A stretch of 64,000 nt of DNA from an uncultured Bacteriovoracaceae bacterium (GTDB taxonomy: Bacteria > Bdellovibrionota > Bacteriovoracia > Bacteriovoracales > Bacteriovoracaceae). Each line of letters starts with the position of its first letter. Position 1 is the stretch's first letter. The DNA lies in contig CAKZUQ010000008.1 of assembly GCA_937923325.1 (NCBI GenBank), forward strand, positions 1 through 64,000. Reading direction: 5' to 3'. The position numbers were made by a program, and so were the translations under genes. Shown here piece after piece: positions 27,948-37,927 of the stretch. Below the pieces are notes generated by a model. The model searched no databases. It was not told where the DNA came from and worked only from the letters and a program-made list of their open reading frames with translations.

Positions 27948-28673
27948 ATGAACCTATCCCAACATACTGCCCACAGAAACGATCAATACCTAAGTTGGCT
28001 AAGAACACAAAACTGTATTGTATCAAATGTAAAGGCAGAGTGTGCGCACCATATTAGGCTGGGAACAAACGGAGGCACTGGTATAAAGCCCTCCGACTAC
28101 TTTTGTATCCCTCTTACAAATGAAAATCATACTACTGGGTCCAATGCTTTGCATCTTATTGGAGAAGATACTTTTCTAGAAATGCATCAAATAGATAAAG
28201 AACAGATGTTTGTTTATTATTTGAGTAAATTTATAAAAGAAACACTAGAAATTAAAGTCCCTCTCACGCAAATGCCTTTAATAGCTATAAAAGATTTAAT
28301 TGATTTAATAGAATCAAAAAGAGAAAGAAAAAAAACAGTAAAAAAATCAAAGCCAAAGAAAGTTGATCCCTATTACGAAAAAGCAAAAGAACTCAATAGA
28401 GAACATCAAAAAGAAATGAGAGCTAAAATTAAAGAGTCTGCACCAAAACCTAAGAAAGTATCAATAACTGAGAATGAATACTATCAACTTGCTAAAGAAG
28501 AAAAAAGGTTAAGAGATAAGGAACTTAGAAGAAAAATCAAAGAAAGTTCAAAAACTAAAAAGAAAGTATCCATGGCAGATAATCCTTTTTATCAAAAAGC
28601 GAAAGAAGTAAAAAGATTAAGAGACAAAGAAATGAGAAAAAAGTTAAAAGAGCAGAAAAAATTAAAGAAATAG
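27948..28673 (+). CDS. HNH-type (DUF968-like) nuclease domain with lysine-rich triplicated tail
   Basis: The first ~100 of 241 residues resemble DUF968-type phage recombination nucleases. The pattern CAHHIRLG, then GGTGIKPSD, then FCIPLTNENH matches the H-N-H zinc-finger nuclease fold. The remainder (about 125-241) is three copies of a 33-residue basic helical unit with the cadence KKVSxxxNxFYQKAKEEKRLRDKExRxKIKE, more than one third lysine and arginine. The tail would bind DNA or RNA non-specifically. No phage genes surround it, so it may be a domesticated element. The start lacks a clear ribosome site. Confidence 0.7.
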   Translation: MNLSQHTAHRNDQYLSWLRTQNCIVSNVKAECAHHIRLGTNGGTGIKPSDYFCIPLTNENHTTGSNALHLIGEDTFLEMHQIDKEQMFVYYLSKFIKETLEIKVPLTQMPLIAIKDLIDLIESKRERKKTVKKSKPKKVDPYYEKAKELNREHQKEMRAKIKESAPKPKKVSITENEYYQLAKEEKRLRDKELRRKIKESSKTKKKVSMADNPFYQKAKEVKRLRDKEMRKKLKEQKKLKK

Positions 28674-28678
28674 TCTTT

Positions 28679-29749
28679 TTATTTCGTTGAACAGGAAATA
28701 ATAAATTTCTTATTCTTGGCCAAAAGACTATTGTTACCAAATATTCTTTTAAGCTTTGAAGGATATGCAAGGTGTGAGTTACCAATAACAACAAGTTCTC
28801 CCCCTTTTTTAAGAACCCTTTTTGCATCCTTAAACATCTGTAAGGCAATGAAGTCTCCAACAGTATTATTTTGATGAAAAGGAGGGTTACATAAGATTAA
28901 ATCAAACTTAACGTCACTATTCACTTCATAGCAATTGGTCCACTCAAAGTTAGCATCAGTACCAATATGTTTTTCAAAATTGACCCTAGAGCTTTTTATA
29001 GCCATAAAAGACTCATCTGAAAAGAAAATATTAGCATTTGGATTTAACTGTTTCGCTTTAATTCCAATAATTCCATTTGCACAGCCCAAGTCTAATATAT
29101 TTTGGTAATTTTTATTTGGAATAAAATCTAAGAAAAATCGTGTACCAATGTCTAGCTTCCCTCGACTAAAGAGATTTGAGTGGTAAGTAAAGTCTTTAGA
29201 AAAGCCATCAATCAAAGATGAAAAAGGAAACTTAGAGGGAGTTTCCATCATTTCAAAGTTAGAATGAATGAGTCGTGCCTTTTTTTTCGCTAAACTTGTC
29301 GATGTGTCGCCAATATACTTTTGAATCAATGGAAAAACACCTTTAGATAAGTGTTTGAGCATTGAAGAGTACACGACTTTTGAGTTCCTATGCATCAGGA
29401 AAGTGATTTTACATAATATATCTTCAAAAAAAGATAGATTTTTCGGGAGTTTAATAACTATATAATCAAAACTTCCCTCAATAGAATCAAGGTCATAAGA
29501 GATATCGCCCCTATTTTTTGTATTAATCAGAGTTGCCTTATAACTGATATAAGAGTCAGTATAAATTGATATATCAAAGCCTTTATCTATAAGAGAGGAG
29601 GATATTGCACCAAAACTATCATTAATTACAAGTACTTTTTGACCTATTGGATCAATATCATCAAAGTGAGATATAACTAATTCATCAGAAGCATCCCAAG
29701 CTTGCAGCTTGTCATTTACAATGTAAGGATACCTCTTAAGTTTTTTCAT
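28679..29749 (-). CDS. rlmG: 23S rRNA G1835-N2 methyltransferase RlmG-like
   Basis: A 356-residue RsmC/RlmG-type protein with two related halves. The N-terminal pseudo-methyltransferase half starts with RYPYIVNDKLQAWDASDE, which matches RlmG (LQAWDAADEYL). The catalytic half has ILDLGCANGIIGI (SAM motif I) and LILCNPPFH (NPPY-type motif IV for exocyclic amine methylation). The product is m2G1835 in domain IV of 23S rRNA. The similar RsmC is the main alternative, but the LQAWDA opening favours RlmG. It converges with the HNH gene with 5 bases between the two. Confidence 0.87.
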   Translation of the reverse strand: MKKLKRYPYIVNDKLQAWDASDELVISHFDDIDPIGQKVLVINDSFGAISSSLIDKGFDISIYTDSYISYKATLINTKNRGDISYDLDSIEGSFDYIVIKLPKNLSFFEDILCKITFLMHRNSKVVYSSMLKHLSKGVFPLIQKYIGDTSTSLAKKKARLIHSNFEMMETPSKFPFSSLIDGFSKDFTYHSNLFSRGKLDIGTRFFLDFIPNKNYQNILDLGCANGIIGIKAKQLNPNANIFFSDESFMAIKSSRVNFEKHIGTDANFEWTNCYEVNSDVKFDLILCNPPFHQNNTVGDFIALQMFKDAKRVLKKGGELVVIGNSHLAYPSKLKRIFGNNSLLAKNKKFIISCSTK

Positions 29750-29821
29750 AACGATCTTTTACATTAGGGCCCACAATCATTCAATATCTATAACTAAACA
29801 TCAGGACGTTTTGAAGAAGTT

Positions 29822-32800
29822 ATGGTAAAAATCATTAATATTAACACACGGCATTTGATGAAATCGATAACCAAAAATTTAGAATGGACTGGAGAATACA
29901 ACTCAAAAGTAAAAGGTGAAAGGCTTTTTCAAAATGATGATGTAACGCCACTTAGACTTAATGAGGCTTCAATACTTTTAAAAGTAAGTGGCCATAAAGT
30001 TTCATTAGAATGGAACGAAAATCCTGTTGGTGACTTAGAACTAATTTCAAGCTGTACTTGCTCGTATTATAAAGATCATATGGAGCCATGTCCACATATC
30101 TGGGCTGCAATAAGAAGAGTTGAAGATCACACAGACCCGATTGAAGAGTTTACTGAGTCCAAATCATTTAATGAAGAGATATATCTTTCAACACATTTTG
30201 AAGAGAGCTCTCACTACAGTACTGAACAGTACCAAGAAAATATAAAAAACCAACTAATAAATCATGCTCAAGAGGATGACTGGAAAAAGGATATACAAAC
30301 TCTACAAAGATATATTGAAGATGCAAAAGAAGAAAGTACTAGGCATGACCTTCTAGGACCTACGATATGGTACGAACTTGAACCATACACAGGAATACAG
30401 ATGTACTCAAATTATCAGTATGTAAACATTAGCTTTCATGAATCAAACTTACTTAGAAACCACAAACATGGAAAAATTAAAAAGAAGAGTTTTAACTATC
30501 AAAATATCTCTTTATCTAAATATAGCAGGGAGAATAAATATCTAGACCTTCTAAAAGGACATTTAAATTTTGATTACTCAAAATATGCACAAGAAGCAAA
30601 AATTCCTTCAAAACTGGCCAGGCTAACACTAAAAGAATTATCAAAATCATCTAAGTTATTCTTAAAAACAACTGATATAATAACAGGAGAAGACATATCG
30701 CCTCTTCATCTTCAAGAAGAAATAACTGCTACTTTTCAAGCAAGTATACAAAAAGAAGATGAATCATGGGTGCTTGGCGGTTTTTTTCAAATTGGGTATA
30801 ATCAGGTTGAAGCAGAAAAAGCAATACTAACAACAGATCTATCTCATATAGTACACCTTGGATCACTCTACCCAACAAAACTAGGAAAACTTCGAACACA
30901 TTGTGAGTACTTAGTTGGATATGGAAATATAAGAGTACCTCTCAATAAGACTGAAGAGCTTAAAAACTTAATTAAAGGTACAATTGGTCTAGAACAAACA
31001 CTTCTAGATTCAAGTTTTGATATTGAAAAGAAGTTAATACAGGGTATTCCCAAATTAGAAATCTCAATAAATGCCCAAGACCCAAGCATAATCAACTGTA
31101 ATTTAAACTTTTTATATGAAGGTGAATTGCACATTCCTTTAAGCGATGAACACATTAAGACTGAATCATCTTTAAATGACTTGTTTTTTGTTAAAGAAAA
31201 GAAATTTGAAAAAAGCATAATAGATATAATTTATAAATCTGAATTTGTAGAAAATTTAGTTCATAAAGATTTTTTTACATTTGATGTAAATTTGAGCGAT
31301 TTAAACTCATTTATCTCATTCACAAGTAAACATAAAATTGAAGTGAGAATCCAAGGATATAAAGTAAAACATCACTCTACCCCATCAGTATCTATAAAAA
31401 GTGAAAACGATTGGTTTGAGATAAAAGGCACAGTTCGATTTGAAAATGAAGAGGCTATTTCAATTCCAGAAATTATAAAAACTAAATCTCTCGACAGTAA
31501 TTTTATAATTCTTAAAGATGGAACCTTAGGAGTAAGTCCAAAGGAATGGATAAAAAAAGTAACAAAAATAAGCGAACTCTCCATTAAAGAAGAAAATAGA
31601 TATAAATTTAATAGATCACAGAGCATGATATTAGATTTCTTACTAGAAGACGTAGAAGTTGAAACTGACAACGAATACAAACAAGCCTTACAAGAGCTTA
31701 GAGATTTTAAGAAGATTAAGAATGTTAAAGTATCTAAAAGATTTAAGGGGTCTTTGCGAGACTATCAAAGAAGTGGACTAGATTGGCTAAATTTCCTGCA
31801 TGATTTTAGACTCGGTGGATGTCTTGCTGATGACATGGGTCTTGGTAAAACAATTCAAGTTCTTGCTCATATTCAAAGAATAAAATATGCCAAGAACAGT
31901 ACATCAATCAAACAACATCTCATTGTTGTTCCAAAATCATTAGTACATAACTGGAAAAATGAGGTAAATAGTTTTACCCCAAGTCTTAAAGTGTTAATCT
32001 ATGAAGGTACAAAAAGAGAACGATTAATTAATAGTTTCAATCAATACGATCTCATTATAATGACCTATTCAATAATGAGAAAAGATATAAAAGCACTTAA
32101 AGATTTTAAGTTTGGGTATGCTGTTTTAGACGAAGCACAGAGCATAAAAAATTCAACAACCTTAGTTACAAAAGCTGCATATTTGATTAATTCGGAATAT
32201 AAACTTGCGTTAACCGGAACACCAATTGAAAATAGTATAAAAGAATTATTTTCTATTTTCAGGTTCTTGATACCGTCTCTTCTACCGAAGTCCTATGCAA
32301 ACGGTAAGGTAAAATCTAATGATCAGTCTTTAAAAGCAATTCTCACTGGATTGATGCCTTTTATATTACGAAGAACAAAAGATGAAGTTTTAAAAGACTT
32401 ACCAGGTAAGGTTGAGACTGTTCTTTACTGTGACTTTGAACCAGAACAAAAAAGAATCTACGATGAAATGAAGAAGTTTTATCAACAAAGTCTTTCAAAA
32501 AAATTTAAAACAAATGAGATAAAAAAATCTAAAATTCATATTTTAGAAGCACTACTAAGAATGAGGCAAATATCTTGTCATCCAGGCCTTATAGATAAAA
32601 AATATACTTCATTACAATCATCAAAATTGAAAGTTTTAATAAAAACAATTACTCCACTTATTGAAATGAATGAAAAAATCATAATTTTTTCACAATTCAC
32701 TAGTTTTCTTAAACTCATTCAAGAGGAACTCAATAAAGAAGATATTCATACAAGTTACCTAGATGGCCAAACGATCAAAAGAGATAAAGTAATCAAAACT

Positions 32801-33124
32801 TTTAAAGAAGACCCAAAAAAACCTATATTCTTAATCTCTTTAAAAGCTGGTGGAGTTGGCCTAAATCTAACAGAAGCATCATATTGCTTTATTGTTGATC
32901 CATGGTGGAATCCAGCCGCAGAAGCTCAGGCAATCGATAGAATTCATAGAATTGGTCAAAAGAAAAAAGTATTCGCCTATAGATTAATTACTCAAGATAG
33001 CATAGAAGAAAAGATACTAACTCTTCAGGATTCAAAAAGAAAAGTTTCAAGTAGTATTTTAACAACTGATGAGAGCCTACTTAAACAATTGAGCCCAGAA
33101 GATTTAAAATTCTTATTAAGTTAA
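29822..33124 (+). CDS. SWIM zinc finger plus SNF2-family helicase
   Basis: An 1,100-residue protein. A SWIM zinc finger (CTCSYYKDHMEPCPHIWAA, about residues 78-96) is followed by a long middle region of bacterial SNF2-associated type. The SNF2 ATPase core occupies about residues 640-1095. It has LADDMGLGKT (Walker A), VLDEAQ (Walker B), LTGTPIEN (motif III), and in the second RecA lobe IIFSQFTSF, SLKAGGVGLNLT and DPWWNPAAEAQAIDRIHRIGQ. Such proteins translocate along double-stranded DNA using ATP and are linked to transcription, repair or defence. It stands 4 kb from the SWIB gene. The C-terminus ends in the usual EEDLLKLL-like helix (SPEDLKFLL). Confidence 0.93.
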   Translation: MVKIININTRHLMKSITKNLEWTGEYNSKVKGERLFQNDDVTPLRLNEASILLKVSGHKVSLEWNENPVGDLELISSCTCSYYKDHMEPCPHIWAAIRRVEDHTDPIEEFTESKSFNEEIYLSTHFEESSHYSTEQYQENIKNQLINHAQEDDWKKDIQTLQRYIEDAKEESTRHDLLGPTIWYELEPYTGIQMYSNYQYVNISFHESNLLRNHKHGKIKKKSFNYQNISLSKYSRENKYLDLLKGHLNFDYSKYAQEAKIPSKLARLTLKELSKSSKLFLKTTDIITGEDISPLHLQEEITATFQASIQKEDESWVLGGFFQIGYNQVEAEKAILTTDLSHIVHLGSLYPTKLGKLRTHCEYLVGYGNIRVPLNKTEELKNLIKGTIGLEQTLLDSSFDIEKKLIQGIPKLEISINAQDPSIINCNLNFLYEGELHIPLSDEHIKTESSLNDLFFVKEKKFEKSIIDIIYKSEFVENLVHKDFFTFDVNLSDLNSFISFTSKHKIEVRIQGYKVKHHSTPSVSIKSENDWFEIKGTVRFENEEAISIPEIIKTKSLDSNFIILKDGTLGVSPKEWIKKVTKISELSIKEENRYKFNRSQSMILDFLLEDVEVETDNEYKQALQELRDFKKIKNVKVSKRFKGSLRDYQRSGLDWLNFLHDFRLGGCLADDMGLGKTIQVLAHIQRIKYAKNSTSIKQHLIVVPKSLVHNWKNEVNSFTPSLKVLIYEGTKRERLINSFNQYDLIIMTYSIMRKDIKALKDFKFGYAVLDEAQSIKNSTTLVTKAAYLINSEYKLALTGTPIENSIKELFSIFRFLIPSLLPKSYANGKVKSNDQSLKAILTGLMPFILRRTKDEVLKDLPGKVETVLYCDFEPEQKRIYDEMKKFYQQSLSKKFKTNEIKKSKIHILEALLRMRQISCHPGLIDKKYTSLQSSKLKVLIKTITPLIEMNEKIIIFSQFTSFLKLIQEELNKEDIHTSYLDGQTIKRDKVIKTFKEDPKKPIFLISLKAGGVGLNLTEASYCFIVDPWWNPAAEAQAIDRIHRIGQKKKVFAYRLITQDSIEEKILTLQDSKRKVSSSILTTDESLLKQLSPEDLKFLLS

Positions 33125-33225
33125 CTTTGAAGTGAACTATCTTAAGACATAATAGCACCTATACAAAAGCACAACAAATCCTATACAATCTATATTAATA
33201 AGATTAACTAGATTATTGTCTATAT

Positions 33226-34143
33226 ATGTATAAAGAAGAAGTACCGATAAGTGGTTCTCCGATTGTAACTCTTGATAGTGGCAAGAAGTGTATTCCGCAA
33301 CATTTTTTATTGTTTTCACACACAGTTGAATCTGTTAGGAAACTGTTTAAAAGAGTTTCATTCTCTGATAAATTTAACCCTTATATATACATGGATAATG
33401 ATTGTATATGCTTACAAATAGAGATAATTGGACACGAGAATTACCCTAAAAAGAAATCTACAAGTAAAGAGAAAGAAATCAAAAAAGTATATGGTAGAAA
33501 ATGGCGAGTAGAAAAGAATTTACCCACATCTGAGATTTTGCAAACAGCTTTATTAGCAATAAAAAAAGCACTAGAGCATGAAATTCGAGAATTATTTTGT
33601 TATACAGCAAACGATATCAAAACAACTCCGTTAAATAATCACCAAGATTTCCCCCTAATTGTTAGAGAGTTCGATAATCTTTTATGCTCATCTGAGTTAC
33701 TATCTGAGAACAGCTTAAAATCATGGGTAAAAAACCTTAAATTCAACAAGCAAGAAATTAATGTGTTAGGTCTTACAAAACATAAAAATATATATTTAAT
33801 AGATATAAAATTTGGCCATTCCAAAGAGAGAAATAAAGATATTAATTTCTTTAGATGGCTTGAGAGTAAAGAAGTGACTTTAATTGTTTCTAAACCAACA
33901 AAGTCACAAATCATTTATGCTTTGATGGATTCAATATTGAAAGAATCAGATTTATATGTTGAAGAGAATTTTTTATTCGATGGCGTACCTAGATTCTCTA
34001 GAAGAATTTCTCCTTTAGCGATTTCAAAACTATCTTTAGAAACAAGGAATGAAGAACGTTTACAATTAAAAAAAGAGTTAATAGAGAAGATGAGAGAAAT
34101 AAATAGTATCATTGATCAAACAAGAATACCGATACCTCTTTAA
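33226..34143 (+). CDS. Hypothetical protein, 305 residues
   Basis: I do not recognise this family. It is soluble, with no signal or membrane helix. The N-terminal part (about 1-70) is beta-rich, the middle is helical with AIKKALEHEIRELF (about 113-126), and the C-terminus is a charged helix RNEERLQLKKELIEKMREI (about 273-291). No clear ribosome site precedes the ATG, so the start may be later. It follows the SNF2 gene by 101 bases on the same strand, which leaves room for a separate promoter. Confidence 0.6.
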   Translation: MYKEEVPISGSPIVTLDSGKKCIPQHFLLFSHTVESVRKLFKRVSFSDKFNPYIYMDNDCICLQIEIIGHENYPKKKSTSKEKEIKKVYGRKWRVEKNLPTSEILQTALLAIKKALEHEIRELFCYTANDIKTTPLNNHQDFPLIVREFDNLLCSSELLSENSLKSWVKNLKFNKQEINVLGLTKHKNIYLIDIKFGHSKERNKDINFFRWLESKEVTLIVSKPTKSQIIYALMDSILKESDLYVEENFLFDGVPRFSRRISPLAISKLSLETRNEERLQLKKELIEKMREINSIIDQTRIPIPL

Positions 34144-34150
34144 AGTATAA

Positions 34151-35323
34151 TTACTTAACAGCCTCTCCCACTGCAAAAGCACTTGACCAACACCACTGGA
34201 AATTATGACCGCCAAGTTGCCCCGCAACATCTAATACTTCACCAATAAAGTATAAGTTTGGTTTCAATTGACTCTCCATAGTTTTTGATGAAATCTTACT
34301 TGTGCAAATACCACCTCTTGTTGTTTCAGCCTTTCTAAAACCTTCAGAGCCTTCAGGAGTGATGATCATCGAATGAAGTTCTTTGTCCATATAATGAATT
34401 CGATCTTGAGATAGTTTACCAATATGAATCGAGCTATCTATTCCAATTCTTCTAAAGAAGAACTCAATAAACTTACTTGGTAGGTATTTCTTTAAAAGAG
34501 TTTTAACTTGAGTATTACCACTAGATTTAACGACGAGATCAAGTAATGATACATCAATAAGCCAATTAACTTCTATACTGTCTCCAACATTCCAAAATAA
34601 AGATGTTTTTAATATACCTGGTCCACTTAGACCTTTGTGTGTAAAAAGAACATTCTCAGCAACATAATGCCCGTTACAAGTGATACCTGCAATGAAAGCA
34701 TTACCTGAAAGCTCAGAAAACCCACCAATTTTAAAAGGAACTAAAGCAGGTACTGTTGGAATGATTTTGTGTCCAAATCTCTTAGCAAGCCTATGACCAA
34801 AATCAGAAGCTCCTATTTGTGGTAGAACAAGACCACCTGTTGCGATGATTAGTTTATCAGTTGTTATTGAGATACTATCATTAAATACTTTAAAACCATC
34901 TTTAAGAGTATCGACGTTTAAATTTTTTTGATTCAACATGATTTTGATATTTGGTTTCTCCAGCTTTGACATAAGTACTGTATTTATATCTTTTGCTGAG
35001 CGCTTACAAAAAAGCTGTCCATGAAGTCTTTCTTCATAAGGAATCTTATTCTCTTCAATTAGGTTAATAAAGTCCCACTGGGTATATCTTGATAGAGCAG
35101 ACTTAACAAAGTGTTTATTCTCACAAGAGTAATCTTTAGAGTCACACCCATATAGATTGGTAAAATTACATTTTCCTCCACCAGAGATAATTATCTTTCG
35201 ACCAACTTGCTTATTATGATCTAAAAGATAAACAGTTTTACCTTCAAGAGAGGCAAAATGAGCGGCCATCATACCAGATGCACCAGCTCCGATAATGACA
35301 ATATTCGATTTTACTTCTAGCAT
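34151..35323 (-). CDS. HI0933/YhiN family FAD-dependent oxidoreductase
   Basis: A 390-residue flavoprotein with the FAD-binding GAGASGMMAAHFA motif (about residues 11-23), the family signature GGGKCNFTN (about 48-56), a second segment LIIATGGLVLPQIG, and the C-terminal FAD-contact GEVLDVAGQLGGHNFQWCWSSAFAVG cadence. HI0933-type proteins are common in bacteria; the substrate of most is unknown, though some BaiN-like relatives reduce steroid intermediates. Its start overlaps the end of the upstream DUF808 gene by 7 bases, so the two are coupled. Confidence 0.93.
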   Translation of the reverse strand: MLEVKSNIVIIGAGASGMMAAHFASLEGKTVYLLDHNKQVGRKIIISGGGKCNFTNLYGCDSKDYSCENKHFVKSALSRYTQWDFINLIEENKIPYEERLHGQLFCKRSAKDINTVLMSKLEKPNIKIMLNQKNLNVDTLKDGFKVFNDSISITTDKLIIATGGLVLPQIGASDFGHRLAKRFGHKIIPTVPALVPFKIGGFSELSGNAFIAGITCNGHYVAENVLFTHKGLSGPGILKTSLFWNVGDSIEVNWLIDVSLLDLVVKSSGNTQVKTLLKKYLPSKFIEFFFRRIGIDSSIHIGKLSQDRIHYMDKELHSMIITPEGSEGFRKAETTRGGICTSKISSKTMESQLKPNLYFIGEVLDVAGQLGGHNFQWCWSSAFAVGEAVK

Positions 35324-36144
35324 AGACCCTTAGTTTTTATTGATCTGAGTTTAGAAATCACAGAGACTGTAATAACGGCCAAAAAGCCTACAATAAGACC
35401 AACAATGATATTTTGGATAATTTCAATCTCTAAAAAATGTAAATTAAAGTGGTGTGAAAAAATCCCTCCCCCCACAATAAACATCGCTGTAGTTCCAACA
35501 AGTCCTAAGCCTTTCATAATCTTAGGCATCAATCGTATTAAAAAGAGACCAATTTTTTGAAATTTCTTTTTTACTAAATATAAACCAAAGTCATCAATTT
35601 TAACAAGAAGAGCCACAATCCCGTAAATTAAAATAGAGACTGATAAACCAATAGTTGCAAGAACTAATGATTGATTAAATATAGGGCCAGAGATAGAACT
35701 TTGAGCAATAACTAGAATCTCTATAGAAAGTACAAAGTCAGTTTTGATAGCTCCCCACACCTTGTCTTTTACAGGAATATCTTCTATTTTTTTGTTATGT
35801 TTTTCTTTACTCTGAAATAATTTATCTGCGACTTTATGCGCTCCTTCATAAGAAAGATATAAACCTCCAAGTAAAAGAATATAGCCTAAAATGATTGGAG
35901 CGTAATATGTTAAGGCCAATACAAAAGGAATTATAATTGCTTTATTAACTAAAGAGCCCAAGAAGATTTTAAACACCGTTGGGAGTTCCTCTTTAGCGGA
36001 AACGCCATCAACTTGACCAACATTTAGTGCTAAATCATCTGTAATGATTCCACTAGTTTTTTTTATGGCCATTTTAGTCATAACACTAACATCATCAAGT
36101 GTAGCTGCAATATCATCCAACAGAGTAAGTAAGTTAAAACTCAT
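35317..36144 (-). CDS. DUF808 (YedI-like) inner-membrane protein
   Basis: A 275-residue polytopic membrane protein of the DUF808/YedI family. The N-terminal signature LLTLLDDIAATLDDVSVMTKMAIKKTSGIITDDLALN (cadence only) and the motif ELPTVFKIFLGSL are diagnostic. Five or more hydrophobic segments follow, including VLALTYYAPIILGYILLLGG and a C-terminal pair ending IIVGLIVGFLAVITVSVIS. Function unknown. It is the first gene of a two-gene unit with the HI0933 flavoprotein. Confidence 0.9.
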   Translation of the reverse strand: MSFNLLTLLDDIAATLDDVSVMTKMAIKKTSGIITDDLALNVGQVDGVSAKEELPTVFKIFLGSLVNKAIIIPFVLALTYYAPIILGYILLLGGLYLSYEGAHKVADKLFQSKEKHNKKIEDIPVKDKVWGAIKTDFVLSIEILVIAQSSISGPIFNQSLVLATIGLSVSILIYGIVALLVKIDDFGLYLVKKKFQKIGLFLIRLMPKIMKGLGLVGTTAMFIVGGGIFSHHFNLHFLEIEIIQNIIVGLIVGFLAVITVSVISKLRSIKTKGLC

Positions 36145-36203
36145 ATATCACCTTATTTCTTTTCTATATAATATAACCTAATTTATTTTATATATCTATT
36201 CCT

Positions 36204-37040
36204 CTATCGTACCATTTCAGACGACTCAAAAAACAACCATGAAAACCCCATGATAGCTGAGAAATTAGTTACCTTTTCAACCAAAAAACTATCTCTGTTA
36301 GCGGCCAAAGATAGATCACTATAGGATGCCGCCACAAAAACACTCAACTTTTCAGACAGTGAGCTAGTAAAACCAAAGGAAGCTGATAGCTCTACAAGCC
36401 CAGGCTTTGCATTGTAAGATTTACGACTTGCTGTTTCAAATTGCTTATCGATACTATAAAAGAAGTCAGCATAATCCTGATCGGAAAATGAAGCACTTAT
36501 ACCAGAAAAAAAAGTCAGACTACTCGCTGCAGAATATTTTCTCCAATACCTTAAATAAGGCTCAATCAAAAGACCTTCATAACTGGTATTATCAAAAAAA
36601 TCTGTTGAAATATTAACTCTAACACCTAAGCCAAAATTCAAACGCTGAAGAGGATCATTATTTAAAAATCTGTAAATTATTCCAGGTCCCATTCCAAACA
36701 AAGTATCAGTGTCAGGCATACCGACTCGAGCTGCATTGTCCTCAGATTTAATTGAAAAGTTAAGACCACCACTAAATCCAAACTCAAATTTCTCTTTATT
36801 TATTAGCTTTGCCCTTGTTCCTTCTTCATCCATTTGAAAGTTATCGCTACGATAAATTAACCAAGGAAAAGGGATAAATCGAGGAGTATTATTTGCAGCT
36901 CCTGGATAGTTTGGAACATCTAAACGAATTGCACCAAAACCTATTTCGTACTTAGGCCTTAAAGAGTTTTTAAAATTTCTAGAAACTTGAGCGCTTAGAG
37001 AAAAACTAAACAAAATTAGTAACGTATTAATCAAATTCAT
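36204..37040 (-). CDS. MipA/OmpV family outer-membrane protein
   Basis: A 278-residue outer-membrane protein with a signal peptide cleaved near LSA-Q (about residue 17). It starts with YEIGFGAIRLDVPNYPGA, then FPWLIYRSDNF, the family hallmark after which beta strands alternate. MipA scaffolds murein enzymes in E. coli, and OmpV relatives act in osmoadaptation, so the role is an outer-membrane barrel of uncertain function. The C-terminus ends FESSEMVR rather than in a canonical aromatic residue. Confidence 0.87.
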   Translation of the reverse strand: MNLINTLLILFSFSLSAQVSRNFKNSLRPKYEIGFGAIRLDVPNYPGAANNTPRFIPFPWLIYRSDNFQMDEEGTRAKLINKEKFEFGFSGGLNFSIKSEDNAARVGMPDTDTLFGMGPGIIYRFLNNDPLQRLNFGLGVRVNISTDFFDNTSYEGLLIEPYLRYWRKYSAASSLTFFSGISASFSDQDYADFFYSIDKQFETASRKSYNAKPGLVELSASFGFTSSLSEKLSVFVAASYSDLSLAANRDSFLVEKVTNFSAIMGFSWLFFESSEMVR

Positions 37041-37109
37041 AAAATATAATACCAGATATTACCTATAATGTTTCTATAATATTAATTTAAAACAAAATGA
37101 ATAAAAAGA

Positions 37110-37514
37110 TTATTCTAAAAACTTCTTAAAAAGAAACATACCAACTAACATGGAAATAACGAATAAAACTGAACTACCACTAAACATTACAAGATTCACA
37201 ATAGCAGGTCCAGGACAGATACCAACAAGCCCCCAACCAATACCAAATAAAGCAGAACCAGCAACTAATTTTTTATCAATAGCTTTCTTAAGAGGTAAAT
37301 GAAACTCCTCAGAGAATAATGGCTTTTCTTTAAGGATAGGCCAAAAGCTTAATAAGTTAAAGCAAACGGCACCTCCCATAACAAATGCGAGAGAGTAATC
37401 CCAATCTCCAAATATATCCAAGAACCCTATAACTTTATCTGGATTAGTCATGCCTGAAATAACAAGGCCAAAAGAGAATATAGTCCCACTTAAAAGAATA
37501 AAGATATTTTTCAT
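37110..37514 (-). CDS. YeeE/YedE family transporter, C-terminal half (DUF6691)
   Basis: A 134-residue membrane protein with about four helices and the family motifs FGLVISGMTNPDKVIGFLD and GIGWGLVGICPGPAI. YeeE/YedE proteins are putative transporters of thiosulfate or other sulfur species through the membrane. Here the usual long protein is encoded as two half-size proteins. Its start overlaps the last base of the N-half gene. In other proteobacteria, split pairs of this kind sit beside a persulfide dioxygenase and serve sulfide detoxification. Confidence 0.9.
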   Translation of the reverse strand: MKNIFILLSGTIFSFGLVISGMTNPDKVIGFLDIFGDWDYSLAFVMGGAVCFNLLSFWPILKEKPLFSEEFHLPLKKAIDKKLVAGSALFGIGWGLVGICPGPAIVNLVMFSGSSVLFVISMLVGMFLFKKFLE

Positions 37515-37927
37515 TAAAATACCCCTTTAATTAAAACCGTTAAAATTCCAAAGGCCATAAAAGTAAGAGTTGCAACTATAGAACGTAGTGATTTACGAGG
37601 TAGACCGCACACACCATGTCCAGATGTACATCCACTTCCTAACCTAGTTCCAAAACCTACAATTAGCCCAGCAGTTATTACTAAGGGAACATTTTCCGTT
37701 ACAGAGTAATTAAATAGAGAAGGTTTAAAAAACTTCATTATAAAGCCACCTCCAATTAACCCAATTATAAAAAAATACTTCCAACTAGAATTATCACTCA
37801 TTCTAAAAGATATTAAGCTAGATAAAATACCACTAATTCCAGCAATTCTTCCAAATGTATAAAGTAATAGACTACTTGAGAGGCCAATTAAAATTCCCCC
37901 TAAAGTAGGATAAATCATTGATTCCAT
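37514..37927 (-). CDS. YeeE/YedE family transporter, N-terminal half
   Basis: A 137-residue membrane protein with four helices and the signature [21 protein letters not shown], whose cysteine (Cys in SGCTSGHG) is essential for thiosulfate uptake in characterised YeeE. It pairs with the next gene as a split transporter. It begins at the base after the MBL hydrolase stop codon, so all three genes are one operon. Confidence 0.92.
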   Translation of the reverse strand: MESMIYPTLGGILIGLSSSLLLYTFGRIAGISGILSSLISFRMSDNSSWKYFFIIGLIGGGFIMKFFKPSLFNYSVTENVPLVITAGLIVGFGTRLGSGCTSGHGVCGLPRKSLRSIVATLTFMAFGILTVLIKGVF

